DNA of 57,969 nucleotides from an uncultured Acidobacteriota bacterium (lineage in GTDB: Bacteria > Acidobacteriota > UBA6911 > RPQK01 > JAJDTT01). The stretch covers positions 1 to 57,969 of the forward strand of contig CATOST010000038.1 of the NCBI GenBank assembly GCA_951812665.1, given 5' to 3'. Of this stretch, positions 38,366 to 46,734 are shown in pieces. Under the pieces are notes generated by a model, which was not told the origin of the DNA, searched no databases, and was given only the letters and a program-made list of their open reading frames with translations. Numbering within the stretch: the first letter of the stretch is position 1; the number at the start of each line of letters is the position of its first letter. The position numbers and the translations under genes are program-made.

Positions 38366-38395
38366 CCGGTTCCGGCTCGCTGCCTGCCTCTCCGA

Positions 38396-39607
38396 TCAGT
38401 TTGCCGACGACCGCACCAGACGCCAGAAGACTCCCTTGACGGCCCGGCTCTCCCACCCTGGATGCCGGGTGTTGTAGACGGTCAGGAAGTGGTCCGGCTC
38501 CAACTCCACCGTCGGGGCCGTAAAAGAGTGGCCCGGCGGCTGGGGCACCATCAGAAACCGGGTGGATTCGGCCATGGAGGGCGTCCCCGATTCCGTCTCG
38601 TTCACCCAGGTCCGTCCCCCGTCCAGGCTGACCCGCGCCAGCACCGTGCCGTCAGGGGCACTCTTGCCCGGGACACCTCCCTGGTGGGTGATCACGACCA
38701 CGTTTCTCGGGGTCCAGAGGATGGTCCCCCGGTGCCCGTAGTATTCGTTCAGGCTTCCCGGCACCTCCTGGAAGGTCCGTCCGCCGTCATTGGATTCGAG
38801 GAGTATTCCCTGTTTGTAGATGGCCGAGGCCCCCGGAGGAGCTCCGCTGCGCTTCGACATCGCCGCCACGTCTTCTCCCGGAAACGGAGGCCGCTGGATG
38901 CGGGTCATGGCCAGGACGCGCATCGGGTCGTCGGGATCCACGGCATAGCCGGTTTCAGCCACGTGCTGGTGCACTTCGGTGGGGTCGCCCCAGGTTTGTC
39001 CGCCGTCTCGGGAACGGATCAGCGTCTCGTGAAGTCCTGGCCGTGACCGGTTCTCCTGCTGGTAGTCTCTATGGTCCGCGTAGCGCAGCCCCACCCCCAG
39101 CACCACGGTGCCGTCCGCCTCCTGGAAGAAGGTGTTGTAGTCGTTTGCGCAGAGGACGTAGGGGTCCTCGGATCCGCCCGGTGAGAACTGTCCGAAATCG
39201 ATGGACGTCGTCTTCCAGGTGCTGCCCGAGTCGTTCGAAACGGAAACGAACAGGTCCTTGCCGCCGGGAGACTGATGCATCAGCCAGAGACGGCCATCGC
39301 GGCTGACAAAGAGTCCGTGTTGAACCTGATCGGGAGGCGCCTCCGGAAGATTTACCGGCAACCGGGTCCAGCTTCTCCCCTGATCGGTGCTCTTGTAGAG
39401 CCTCTGCTGGGTCTGGGTGTTCAGGTAGATGCTCCCGTCCGGGTGGGTGACCATGCCCAGCATGGAGCGTTCCAGTCCCGATTCTACGGGGTCCACCATC
39501 ACCTCCGCTTCGATCTCGACCTTCGCTCCGGGAGCGACTTCAGTCGGAGCGCAGGAGGCGCCCAACGCCAAAAGGAAGACTCCAATCCATCCCGGTTTCC
39601 GTGTCAT
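38396..39607 (-). CDS. Exported Asp-box (BNR) repeat protein, sialidase-like
   Basis: A 403-residue protein; signal segment TRKPGWIGVFLLALGASC, with Cys19 a possible lipidation site though the lipobox is poor. Five Asp boxes (SxDxGxTW) are seen: KSTDQGRSW, VSNDSGSTW, RSRDGGQTW, ESNDGGRTF, VSLDGGRTW, as in six-bladed sialidase-type propellers. The FRIP catalytic arginine motif is not recognisable, so sialidase activity is not claimed. GGAGG lies eight bases before the ATG at 39607. It follows the propeller gene at 39622-41157 with a 14-base gap (same operon). It shares length and architecture with the triplicated set at 41284-44858, including a VAETGYAVDPDDP segment close to TETAYAVDPKDP. Confidence 0.8.
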   Translation of the reverse strand: MTRKPGWIGVFLLALGASCAPTEVAPGAKVEIEAEVMVDPVESGLERSMLGMVTHPDGSIYLNTQTQQRLYKSTDQGRSWTRLPVNLPEAPPDQVQHGLFVSRDGRLWLMHQSPGGKDLFVSVSNDSGSTWKTTSIDFGQFSPGGSEDPYVLCANDYNTFFQEADGTVVLGVGLRYADHRDYQQENRSRPGLHETLIRSRDGGQTWGDPTEVHQHVAETGYAVDPDDPMRVLAMTRIQRPPFPGEDVAAMSKRSGAPPGASAIYKQGILLESNDGGRTFQEVPGSLNEYYGHRGTILWTPRNVVVITHQGGVPGKSAPDGTVLARVSLDGGRTWVNETESGTPSMAESTRFLMVPQPPGHSFTAPTVELEPDHFLTVYNTRHPGWESRAVKGVFWRLVRSSAN

Positions 39608-39621
39608 CGTCCAACCCTCCA

Positions 39622-41157
39622 CTATCGATCTCGAAAACCGAACGAGAAAAGCTTGGCCTTCTCCAAATGGAACTTCAGCCGGACCGGCTGCCCTTCCAAA
39701 CCTTTCAGATTCCCCTGGCCGTTCCAGGTCACGCGATGGCGGACGGCGTCCGATTCCAGAGCGTCGCAATCATCCTTGCCGAAATTTTCCAGCGCACTGC
39801 CGTCCGCGGAGAGAATCTCGACCTGGACCCGGCCCGACCCCGCGTCGGCGTTGATCAGCAGTGTCCCGCCCCGAAAGCGGAAGGGCTTGGTGGTCAGGAC
39901 GCCACCCTCCGCTCCGGCGTCGACGGAGACGAACCCGTCCAGGCGCAGCTTCGACAGCGCGACGCCGCTCTTGAACCCGGTGAAGCCGTCCGGCGGCACG
40001 GAATTGTGGTCGGCGCCCCAACCCACGTAGTAGATCCGGATCTCGTCATCCCGGACCAGCGGCCCCTGCACCGGCCAGATGAATCCCCAGTCGAAGTCGC
40101 CCGGCCGCTCCGAGGTGGGCAGGAAGACCTCCCGGTCGCCGCCGCGTTGCCAGTTCAGGCCGTCGCGGCTGTAGGTCAGTTGGACCGGTCCCCGGGGCCG
40201 CTCGTAACCGTAGCTGAAGACGGTCATCAACCCGATCCGCAGCTCGTCGTGGAGCATGACCTGCATGTTGTAGAACTGGTCCCGGTGCATCGGGTCCCGG
40301 TCGTCGGCCGCCACCACCGTCCGCATCGGTGTCCAGTGGACGAAGTCGTCACTCTCCACCTGGCCGACCCGGCGCAGACTGTGGTTCTCGGGAACCCGGT
40401 CCTTCTTGGGACCTCCCCAAAGCTGGGCGTAGACCCGGCGGGCCCAGGGATCGCTGACCATCTTTTTGCGCACCTCTTTGATCATCCCGGTGCGGTCCCG
40501 GATGATGGCCACGTACTTGCCCAACCGGCCGTCCCAATAGGGAACCGGCTGGCTGTCGTGCCCCGGCGCGTGGAAGATGACCCTCTCCCCACCTTTGTAG
40601 TCGGTCCAGCGGAGGCCGTCCGCCGAGTAGGCGGCCCGGATGCCCTGGTAGAGCATCTTGAAGCGTCTGGCGGGATCGGTCTCCCGGGGATCGATGAAGA
40701 CGCCGGTCTCCAACCCGTCCCGATCCATGATGATGTTGTTGTCCCGGCTGCCCCGGTGCTCGACGATGCCGAGGGAGGGTTTCACCCAGCGGAGGCCGTC
40801 CCGGCTGTAGGCGTAGGCCAGGATCATCGACTGGTCTTTCTCCCCCCAGAGGCTGTACCACATCTTGTAGAGCCCGTCCGCCTCGTCGAAGAGGATGGTG
40901 ATGAAGCAGAAGTGCATTCCCGCTTCCCAGGACGGGTCCCCCTCGGGAACCATGGGCAGCACCGGGTTGGCCTCGTACTTGACCGGCTGGTTCAACCGTC
41001 TGGAGACGCCGTTCATGGATTCGATGACGTGGTCGTCGATGAACAGCTGCCGGTTCTGTCCCACCTCCAGGGTGGACCCGGCCGCGACCGTGACCCAGCT
41101 GGCGAGAAAGTATCCCAGCAGGATGAATCCAGACTTGGAATTTCGCGGTGATTGCAT
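39622..41157 (-). CDS. Exported five-blade-propeller glycosidase-like protein
   Basis: A protein of 511 residues from the preferred start MQSPRNSKSGFILLGYF; a further start at 41220 has GAGGT seven bases upstream but would add a 21-residue extension. After the signal peptide comes QLFIDDHVIESMNGVSRRL, a motif shared with the 52091 gene (LFVDHHLVDRLKGARLKL), then propeller motifs LYKMWYSLWG, AYSRDGLRWVKPSLGI, AYSADGLRWTDYKGG, DDFVHWTPMRTV, TYSRDGLNWQRGG and a C-terminal module (VQVEILSADGSAL, LEGQPVRLKFHL). The fold is that of GH32/43/130-like five-bladed propellers. It is divergent from the first Asp-box copy (126-base gap). Catalytic acids are not assigned. Confidence 0.72.
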   Translation of the reverse strand: MQSPRNSKSGFILLGYFLASWVTVAAGSTLEVGQNRQLFIDDHVIESMNGVSRRLNQPVKYEANPVLPMVPEGDPSWEAGMHFCFITILFDEADGLYKMWYSLWGEKDQSMILAYAYSRDGLRWVKPSLGIVEHRGSRDNNIIMDRDGLETGVFIDPRETDPARRFKMLYQGIRAAYSADGLRWTDYKGGERVIFHAPGHDSQPVPYWDGRLGKYVAIIRDRTGMIKEVRKKMVSDPWARRVYAQLWGGPKKDRVPENHSLRRVGQVESDDFVHWTPMRTVVAADDRDPMHRDQFYNMQVMLHDELRIGLMTVFSYGYERPRGPVQLTYSRDGLNWQRGGDREVFLPTSERPGDFDWGFIWPVQGPLVRDDEIRIYYVGWGADHNSVPPDGFTGFKSGVALSKLRLDGFVSVDAGAEGGVLTTKPFRFRGGTLLINADAGSGRVQVEILSADGSALENFGKDDCDALESDAVRHRVTWNGQGNLKGLEGQPVRLKFHLEKAKLFSFGFRDR

Positions 41158-41283
41158 CAGAATCTGCTGAACCTGTTCAAAACGAGAGAAATATATCCAG
41201 TCTATTGACCTCATCATAGAGGAAACCTCAAGACTCCGACAGCGGCAAACCGGTCCCGATCCGAAAATAGAGGAAGACATCTC
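41158..41283. promoter_or_regulatory. Divergent intergenic region, probable promoters
   Basis: A 126-base AT-richer spacer separates the starts of the minus-strand propeller gene and the first plus-strand Asp-box gene. It holds the ribosome-binding site GAGGAAGA before ATG 41284 and, on the minus strand, GAGGT before ATG 41220. ATATAT at 41190-41195 could serve a -10 role in either direction, but no full sigma-70 promoter can be supported. Confidence 0.3.
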
Positions 41284-42561
41284 ATGTCAAGACGACTCGA
41301 TTCCATGATCATGCTCTTGGCCCTCAGCCTGGCGGGATGCGCTGCTCCGGAGGGAGGAAGCCTGGCGGACATCCAGCTCTTCATCGAAGACGAGGTGATC
41401 CTGGCGCCGGCAAGCGCCCGTCTGAACGCCCAGAACGTGGTTCGGGGACCGGACGGCGCCATCTGGCTCAATACCGGCGAACTGGAACCGGGCCTCTTTC
41501 GCAGCACGGATGAGGGCCGAACCTGGGAGACGCTTCCCGTCAAGCTCTCCGATGTTCCACCCGGACAGCATCTGGCGGGCTTTCACGCCGCCCGGGACGG
41601 CAGCCTCTGGCTGGTCCACCAGGCCGCTCCCTACCGCATCGTCGACGGCAAGTCGATCGAGTCCACCGACCGGCGGGGCTTCTTTTCCATCTCCACGGAC
41701 GGTGGCCGGACCTGGGAGACGCAAGAGCTCGACCAGGGCCGCTTCGCTCCCGACCCCGAGGCGGACCCCTATACGTCCATCGATATCGCCTGGTGCCACC
41801 CCAATTTCGTGGAGCGGCCCGACGGGAGCGCCTTCTTCTCCCTCAGCATGCGCTACGACGATTGGGAGGACTACTCCCAGGAGGATCAGACACGTCCCGG
41901 CGTCCGCGACGTGATGGTCCGCACCCGGGACGGGGGCCGGACCTGGGGAGATCCCACCATCGTCCACCAGCACGCCACCGAAACCGCCTACGCCGTGGAT
42001 CCCAAAGACCCGGACCACATTTTCGCGACGACCCGAATCCAGAGGAAAGGCCTCCCGGGCGAGGACCTGCAGGCGATCCGGAAGCTGACCGCCATGGACA
42101 TGACACCGCCCAACTACATGCCCGACTGGGCCTACAAGAACGGCATCCTGTTGGAATCGACCGACGGCGGCCGATCCTTCCGGAAAGTGTCTGGCGGCTT
42201 GTTCGGCTTCGGCAGCTACCGCTGGTCCATGGTCTGGACGGAGGACGACTGGTTGATCCTGGCTGGCAACGCGGGTCAGGATCCGGGTCAACGAAAGAGT
42301 CCTGGCGACCAAGTGCTCCGAGTCAGTCTGAACGGAGGGAAGACTTGGCTCGACGGCACCGAAAGCGGGACGTCGACCGCGGCGGAGGCAAAGAAGTTTC
42401 CGGTGGTTCCGGGGTACCGGGACGTGGGCAAGGCGGACCATTACAGCGCCTCGGTTCCGGCGACCATCCAGATCGCCAAGAACCGGTTCCTGACCTTCTG
42501 CACCTACAAGAAGGACCGGATCCTCCGAGGCCGGTTCTGGCGCCTGGAGAATCTGCCCTGA
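41284..42561 (+). CDS. Asp-box repeat lipoprotein, sialidase-like (copy 1 of a tandem triplet)
   Basis: A 425-residue protein with a canonical lipobox LAGC at Cys19, hence a likely outer-membrane or periplasmic lipoprotein. Five Asp boxes: RSTDEGRTW, ISTDGGRTW, RTRDGGRTW, ESTDGGRSF, VSLNGGKTW. Characteristic segments SLADIQLFIEDEVILAPASA, TETAYAVDPKDPDHIF and FWRLENLP are repeated almost unchanged in the two following genes, showing tandem gene duplication. The AGAGGAAGACATCTC leader is also kept in front of copy 2. No FRIP motif or catalytic pair recognised; activity unknown. A possible role is binding or cleaving extracellular glycans. Confidence 0.85.
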   Translation: MSRRLDSMIMLLALSLAGCAAPEGGSLADIQLFIEDEVILAPASARLNAQNVVRGPDGAIWLNTGELEPGLFRSTDEGRTWETLPVKLSDVPPGQHLAGFHAARDGSLWLVHQAAPYRIVDGKSIESTDRRGFFSISTDGGRTWETQELDQGRFAPDPEADPYTSIDIAWCHPNFVERPDGSAFFSLSMRYDDWEDYSQEDQTRPGVRDVMVRTRDGGRTWGDPTIVHQHATETAYAVDPKDPDHIFATTRIQRKGLPGEDLQAIRKLTAMDMTPPNYMPDWAYKNGILLESTDGGRSFRKVSGGLFGFGSYRWSMVWTEDDWLILAGNAGQDPGQRKSPGDQVLRVSLNGGKTWLDGTESGTSTAAEAKKFPVVPGYRDVGKADHYSASVPATIQIAKNRFLTFCTYKKDRILRGRFWRLENLP

Positions 42562-42641
42562 TGGCGGGGCGAACTGCATGACGCGGATCCGAGCACCCCG
42601 GCCCCATTTGGCATGGGACATTCCGCCACGTTGTCAACGAG

Positions 42642-42709
42642 GGCACCCACGAGGGGTGCCGCTACGATAAGCCGGATAGGGACCGTAGGGGCGGCCCTTG
42701 TGGCCGCCC
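42642..42709. repeat. Two CTTGT/ACGAG-loop hairpins between tandem copies
   Basis: 42642-42660: GGCACCC, ACGAG, GGGTGCC (read on the minus strand the loop is CTCGT). 42685-42709: GTAGGGGCGGCC, CTTGT, GGCCGCCC with perfect 8-bp arms. The second matches the hairpin at 17929-17953 in leader and loop but differs in stem sequence. They lie between Asp-box copies 1 and 2. Confidence 0.75.
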
Positions 42710-42738
42710 TCTTCAGACGAAACAGGGGAAGATATCTC

Positions 42739-43554
42739 ATGCCAAAACGAACCGACTCCGTAGTTATTTGGTTCGTGTTCAGTTTGACTGCCGTCACCGC
42801 TTGGGCCGGAGGAAGCCTGGCGGAGGTCCAGCTCTTCATCGAAGACGAGGTGATCCTGGCTCCGGCGAGCGCCGACCTGGACACCTACAACGTGGTTCGC
42901 GGACCGGACGGAGCCATTTGGCTCAACACCGGGGAACCGAAGCCGGGCCTCTTCCGGAGCAAGGATCAGGGCCGAACCTGGGAGACGGTTCCGGTCGAGC
43001 TTTCCCAGGCCCCTCCCGGCCAGCATCTGGCAGGCTTTCACATCGCCCGGGACGGCAGTCTCTGGCTGCTCCATCAGGCCCCCCCGCGCCACACGAGCGA
43101 CGGCAAGTCCTTCGGATACCTGGACCGGAGGGTCTTTTTCTCGAAATCCACGGACGGCGGCCGATCCTTCCGGGAGGTGCCCGGCGGCTTGTTCGGATTT
43201 GCCAGCTACCGCTGGTCCATGGTCTGGACCGAGGATGACTGGCTGGTCCTGGCCAGCCACGCGGGTCAGGACCCGGGACAAAATAATGATTCTATAGGCG
43301 ACCACGTGCTCCGAATCAGTCTGAACGGAGGGAAGTCCTGGCTCGACGGCACCGAAGAGGGCACCAGGTTACCGGCGAAGGCCAAGAAGTTCGCGGTTTT
43401 TCCGGCGTACCGGGACGTGGGCAAGGCGGACCACTACAGCGCCTCGGTGCCGGCGACCGTTGAAGTCTCCAAGAACCGGTTCCTGACCTTCGCTGCCTAC
43501 AAGAAGGACAATATCCTCCGGGGCCGGTTCTGGCGCTTGGAGAATCTGCCCTGA
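42739..43554 (+). CDS. Asp-box repeat protein with internal deletion (copy 2 of the triplet)
   Basis: A 271-residue protein. The signal peptide (MPKRTDSVVIWFVFSLTAVT, cleavage after AWA) lacks the lipobox of copy 1. N- and C-terminal parts are nearly identical to copy 3, but about 155 residues between the second and fourth Asp boxes are missing: the sequence reads KSTDGGRSFREVPGG, joining the left half of box 2 (KSTDGGR) to the right half of box 4 (SFREVPGG). The frame stays open, so this is a clean in-frame loss of two boxes, probably by recombination between the repeated GACGGCGG coding the boxes. Three Asp boxes remain. Start ATG 42739 has AGGGGAAG upstream. It may be non-functional as a full propeller. 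Confidence 0.82.
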   Translation: MPKRTDSVVIWFVFSLTAVTAWAGGSLAEVQLFIEDEVILAPASADLDTYNVVRGPDGAIWLNTGEPKPGLFRSKDQGRTWETVPVELSQAPPGQHLAGFHIARDGSLWLLHQAPPRHTSDGKSFGYLDRRVFFSKSTDGGRSFREVPGGLFGFASYRWSMVWTEDDWLVLASHAGQDPGQNNDSIGDHVLRISLNGGKSWLDGTEEGTRLPAKAKKFAVFPAYRDVGKADHYSASVPATVEVSKNRFLTFAAYKKDNILRGRFWRLENLP

Positions 43555-43580
43555 TGGTTCGAAACCGGGGAGGACAGCTC

Positions 43581-44858
43581 ATGCCGAAACACATCGAATC
43601 CGTGATCACATTGTTCGTGTTCAGTTTGGCCGCCGTGCCCGTGTGGGCCGGAGGAAGCCTGGCGGACGTCCAGCTCTTCATCGAAGACGAGGTGATCCTC
43701 GCTCCGGCGAGCGCCGACCTGGATGCCTATAACGTGGTTCACGGACCGGACGGAGCCATTTGGCTCAACACCGGGGAACCGAAGCCGGGCCTCTTCCGGA
43801 GCAAGGATCGGGGCCGGACCTGGGAGACGATTCCGGTCGAATTCCCCCAGGCCCCTCCCGGCCAGCATTTGGCAGGCTTTCACGTCGCCCGGGACGGCAG
43901 TCTCTGGCTGCTCCATCAGGCCCCCCCGACCTACACTGCCGACGGCAAGTCCATGGAATACAAAGACCGGAGGGTCTTTTTCTCGAAATCCACGGACGGC
44001 GGCCGGACCTGGGAGACCCGGGAAATCGACTACGGCCGCTTCGCTCCCGACCCCGAGGCGGACCCCTATACGATGATGGAGACCGCCTGGTGCCACCCCA
44101 ACTTCGTGGAGCGGCCCGACGGGACCACCTTCTTTTCCCTCAGCATGCGCTACCCCGATTGGGATGACTGGCATCAGGAGGATCAGTCCCGACCCGGCAT
44201 CCGCGACGTGATGGTCCGCACCCGGGACGGAGGGAAAACCTGGGGAGATCCCAGCATCGTCCACCAGCACGCCACCGAGACCGCCTACGCCGTGGACCCC
44301 AACGACCCGGACCACATCTTCGCGGCCACCCGAATCCAGAGGAAAGGCCTGCCGGGCGAGGACCTGCAGGCGATCCGGAAGCTGAGCGCCATGGACATGA
44401 CGCCCCCCAACTACATGCCCGACTGGGCCTACAAGAACGGCATCCTGCTGGAATCGACCGACGGCGGTCGATCCTTCCGGGAAGTGCCCGGCGGATTGTT
44501 CGGATTTGCCAGCTACCGCTGGTCCATGGTCTGGACCAAGGATGACTGGCTGGTCCTGGCCAGCCACGCGGGTCAGGACCCGGGACAACGAGAGAATACT
44601 GGCGACCATGCGCTCCGAATCAGTCTGAACGGAGGGAAGATCTGGCTCGACGGCACCGAAGAGGGCACCTCCTCACCGGCGAAAGCCAAGAAGTTCGTGG
44701 TGTTTCCGGCATACCGGAACGTGGGCAAGGCGGACCACTACAGCGCCTCGGTGCCGGCAACCATCCAGGTTTCCAAGAACCGGTTCCTGACCTTCGGCGC
44801 CTACAAGCGGGACAAGATCCTTCGGGGCCGGTTCTGGCGCTTGGAGAATCTGCCCTGA
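43581..44858 (+). CDS. Asp-box repeat protein, sialidase-like (copy 3 of the triplet)
   Basis: A 425-residue secreted protein; signal peptide MPKHIESVITLFVFSLAAVP ending in VWA, no lipobox. Asp boxes: RSKDRGRTW, KSTDGGRTW, RTRDGGKTW, ESTDGGRSF and a worn last one ISLNGGKIW. Full-length relative of copy 1 and the intact counterpart of copy 2; the three run head to tail with short gaps. GGAGG lies seven bases before the ATG. Downstream, 82 bases separate it from the TIM-barrel protein, so the four genes may be one transcript. Exported to periplasm or medium; binding or hydrolytic role unproven. Confidence 0.85.
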   Translation: MPKHIESVITLFVFSLAAVPVWAGGSLADVQLFIEDEVILAPASADLDAYNVVHGPDGAIWLNTGEPKPGLFRSKDRGRTWETIPVEFPQAPPGQHLAGFHVARDGSLWLLHQAPPTYTADGKSMEYKDRRVFFSKSTDGGRTWETREIDYGRFAPDPEADPYTMMETAWCHPNFVERPDGTTFFSLSMRYPDWDDWHQEDQSRPGIRDVMVRTRDGGKTWGDPSIVHQHATETAYAVDPNDPDHIFAATRIQRKGLPGEDLQAIRKLSAMDMTPPNYMPDWAYKNGILLESTDGGRSFREVPGGLFGFASYRWSMVWTKDDWLVLASHAGQDPGQRENTGDHALRISLNGGKIWLDGTEEGTSSPAKAKKFVVFPAYRNVGKADHYSASVPATIQVSKNRFLTFGAYKRDKILRGRFWRLENLP

Positions 44859-44940
44859 CGGCTCGGGAACCAGTGGGCACCCGGGAACCCGCGCCGGCAG
44901 GCCTCCCGTTTCCCCCGATATCCTTTGATGTTGCCACTTA

Positions 44941-46566
44941 ATGTACACGCGTTCGACCGGCTGTTGTCTTCTTCTGGTCCTGTTGTCGCTGGCCTGCACT
45001 ACCCAGTCCCCGGCTCCTGAGGCGCCCGCCGACAGCTCCGACCCAGCGGGTGCCGTAGTAGCGGTGGAGGTCGTTCGAGCACGCAAAGAGGCCGCCGCCA
45101 AGCCACGGCGCATCATCTTCAATGACGATGGCGGCGACCTGCACGACGCGGATTCGAGCACGCCGGAGGGGTTCCTGGGAATTCGTTTGAAACGGCTGGC
45201 CGGCACCCAGGTCGATACCGTCGCCTGGTCCATCACCAAGGGGGACGCGCCCAACTACGACAGCAGGGTCCAGCCGGTCTTCGGTCCCGCCCACGCCCAT
45301 CCGGCCCCGCGTATGGGTTCCATGATCTCGAATCTCAAATCGCTGATCGAGGCCGGACACTGTCCCCTGCAAGTAGTGGTGGACTTCTGCCACGCTAACG
45401 GGATGGAGGCATTCGCGTCGTTGCGCATGAACGACGTGCACGACAGCATGTGGTACCGCTGGATCACCCACTGGAAGAGGAACCACCCCCAGTTCCTGGT
45501 GGACCGGACCGGGATGTTGCCCGAGCGGAAGTTGTACGTCACGGCCCAGGACTTCGTCCACCAGGAGGTTCGTCGGCGCAAGCTCGAGATCATCGAAGAG
45601 GTGTGCCAACGATACGACATCGACGGAATCGAGCTGGACTTCATCCGCCAGCCCGTGTACTTCAGCTCATCGATGCGGGGAGTGCCGGTCGGCGACGGAG
45701 AGGTTGCCGTCATGACCGGCTTCCTGCGCCGCATTCGCCGCTCAATGGATGAGATCGCCACTCGCCGCGGGCGTCCCCTGCTTCTGGCCGCTCGGGTCCC
45801 GGACAGCTTCCATCTTTCCAGGGGAATCGGGCTGGACCTGGAGCAGTGGGCGCGGGAGGGATTGGTGGACATCCTGATCGCAGGCGGGGGGTACGCTCCG
45901 AATTCGCTGGACGTGGCCGAATTCGCCCGGGCGGCTCAGAAGCACGGCGTGCTGGTCTATCCCTGCTTCAACACGGGAACCCGGTTGAGGGGCTCCATAG
46001 TGGAACAGATGAGGGCGTTGGCGGCCAATTGGCGCCGAGCCGGAGCCGACGGAAGCTACCTCTGGAACATGTTCGGTCCCCAAGAGGTGAAGGATCAACG
46101 GCACGCGGCTCTCGACGAGATCGGCGAGCCGGAGACACTGACGGGAAAGACCAAGCTCTACGGCCTCGACGCCCAGGCCTTCGAACACTACGCGTTCGTG
46201 TCCAGTCCGACGCCTCTGCCGCGCTTGGTCCAGAGAGGCACCTCCCATGAGTTCACGCTGGACGTGGCCGATGAGTTGGCCCCGAACGCCCCGGCGGGGG
46301 CGCCGGCCGAGATCCGACTGGAGTTGAGGCTGCAAAGACCCACGGCAGAGGATCCACTACGGCTGCGTCTCAACGGCGTGTCTTTGGAGAAAGGGTCAGT
46401 GGAGAGTCCGCATGATGGCGAGTGCAAGTACCCGGTCGCCTATGCGCTGAGCGCTCCGCCCCTGAGGACCGGAGAGAACACGCTGGAGGTCTCGCTCCCG
46501 GAAGACGCAAACGTGGGTCGCGACGGGGCAACTCTCTGCGGCGTGCAACTCCGGATCAAGTATTGA
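44941..46566 (+). CDS. Exported TIM-barrel glycosidase-like protein
   Basis: A 541-residue protein, probably a lipoprotein (hydrophobic CCLLLVLLSLAC, Cys19, followed by a Ser/Pro/Ala-rich linker). Residues about 58-380 resemble family-10-like (GHL10/DUF187-like) glycosyl hydrolase TIM barrels: RIIFNDDGGDLHD, VVVDFCHANGMEAFASLRMN, RYDIDGIELDFIRQPVYF (strand with acidic residues at the active-site end), LLLAARVPD and YLWNMFGPQEV. A C-terminal beta domain (about 420-541, LRLRLNGVSLEKGSVESP) may bind carbohydrate. It follows the Asp-box triplet on the same strand. The 168 bases after its stop, up to the TauD gene, show no feature. Substrate not inferable. Confidence 0.75.
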   Translation: MYTRSTGCCLLLVLLSLACTTQSPAPEAPADSSDPAGAVVAVEVVRARKEAAAKPRRIIFNDDGGDLHDADSSTPEGFLGIRLKRLAGTQVDTVAWSITKGDAPNYDSRVQPVFGPAHAHPAPRMGSMISNLKSLIEAGHCPLQVVVDFCHANGMEAFASLRMNDVHDSMWYRWITHWKRNHPQFLVDRTGMLPERKLYVTAQDFVHQEVRRRKLEIIEEVCQRYDIDGIELDFIRQPVYFSSSMRGVPVGDGEVAVMTGFLRRIRRSMDEIATRRGRPLLLAARVPDSFHLSRGIGLDLEQWAREGLVDILIAGGGYAPNSLDVAEFARAAQKHGVLVYPCFNTGTRLRGSIVEQMRALAANWRRAGADGSYLWNMFGPQEVKDQRHAALDEIGEPETLTGKTKLYGLDAQAFEHYAFVSSPTPLPRLVQRGTSHEFTLDVADELAPNAPAGAPAEIRLELRLQRPTAEDPLRLRLNGVSLEKGSVESPHDGECKYPVAYALSAPPLRTGENTLEVSLPEDANVGRDGATLCGVQLRIKY

Positions 46567-46734
46567 ACCGCCTTAACAGCCCGTGGCAAAAGTCATCACG
46601 GCATTCGACCGTCCCTGCATCCCGGCGGACGGCGTTGCGATTCGGGCACATACTCCCGGTATGCACCCGAATCGCGCCTTGTCCGGCGGGCGCAGGAACG
46701 GTCTCGGTGCTCGCGGGACTTTCACCACGGACTG

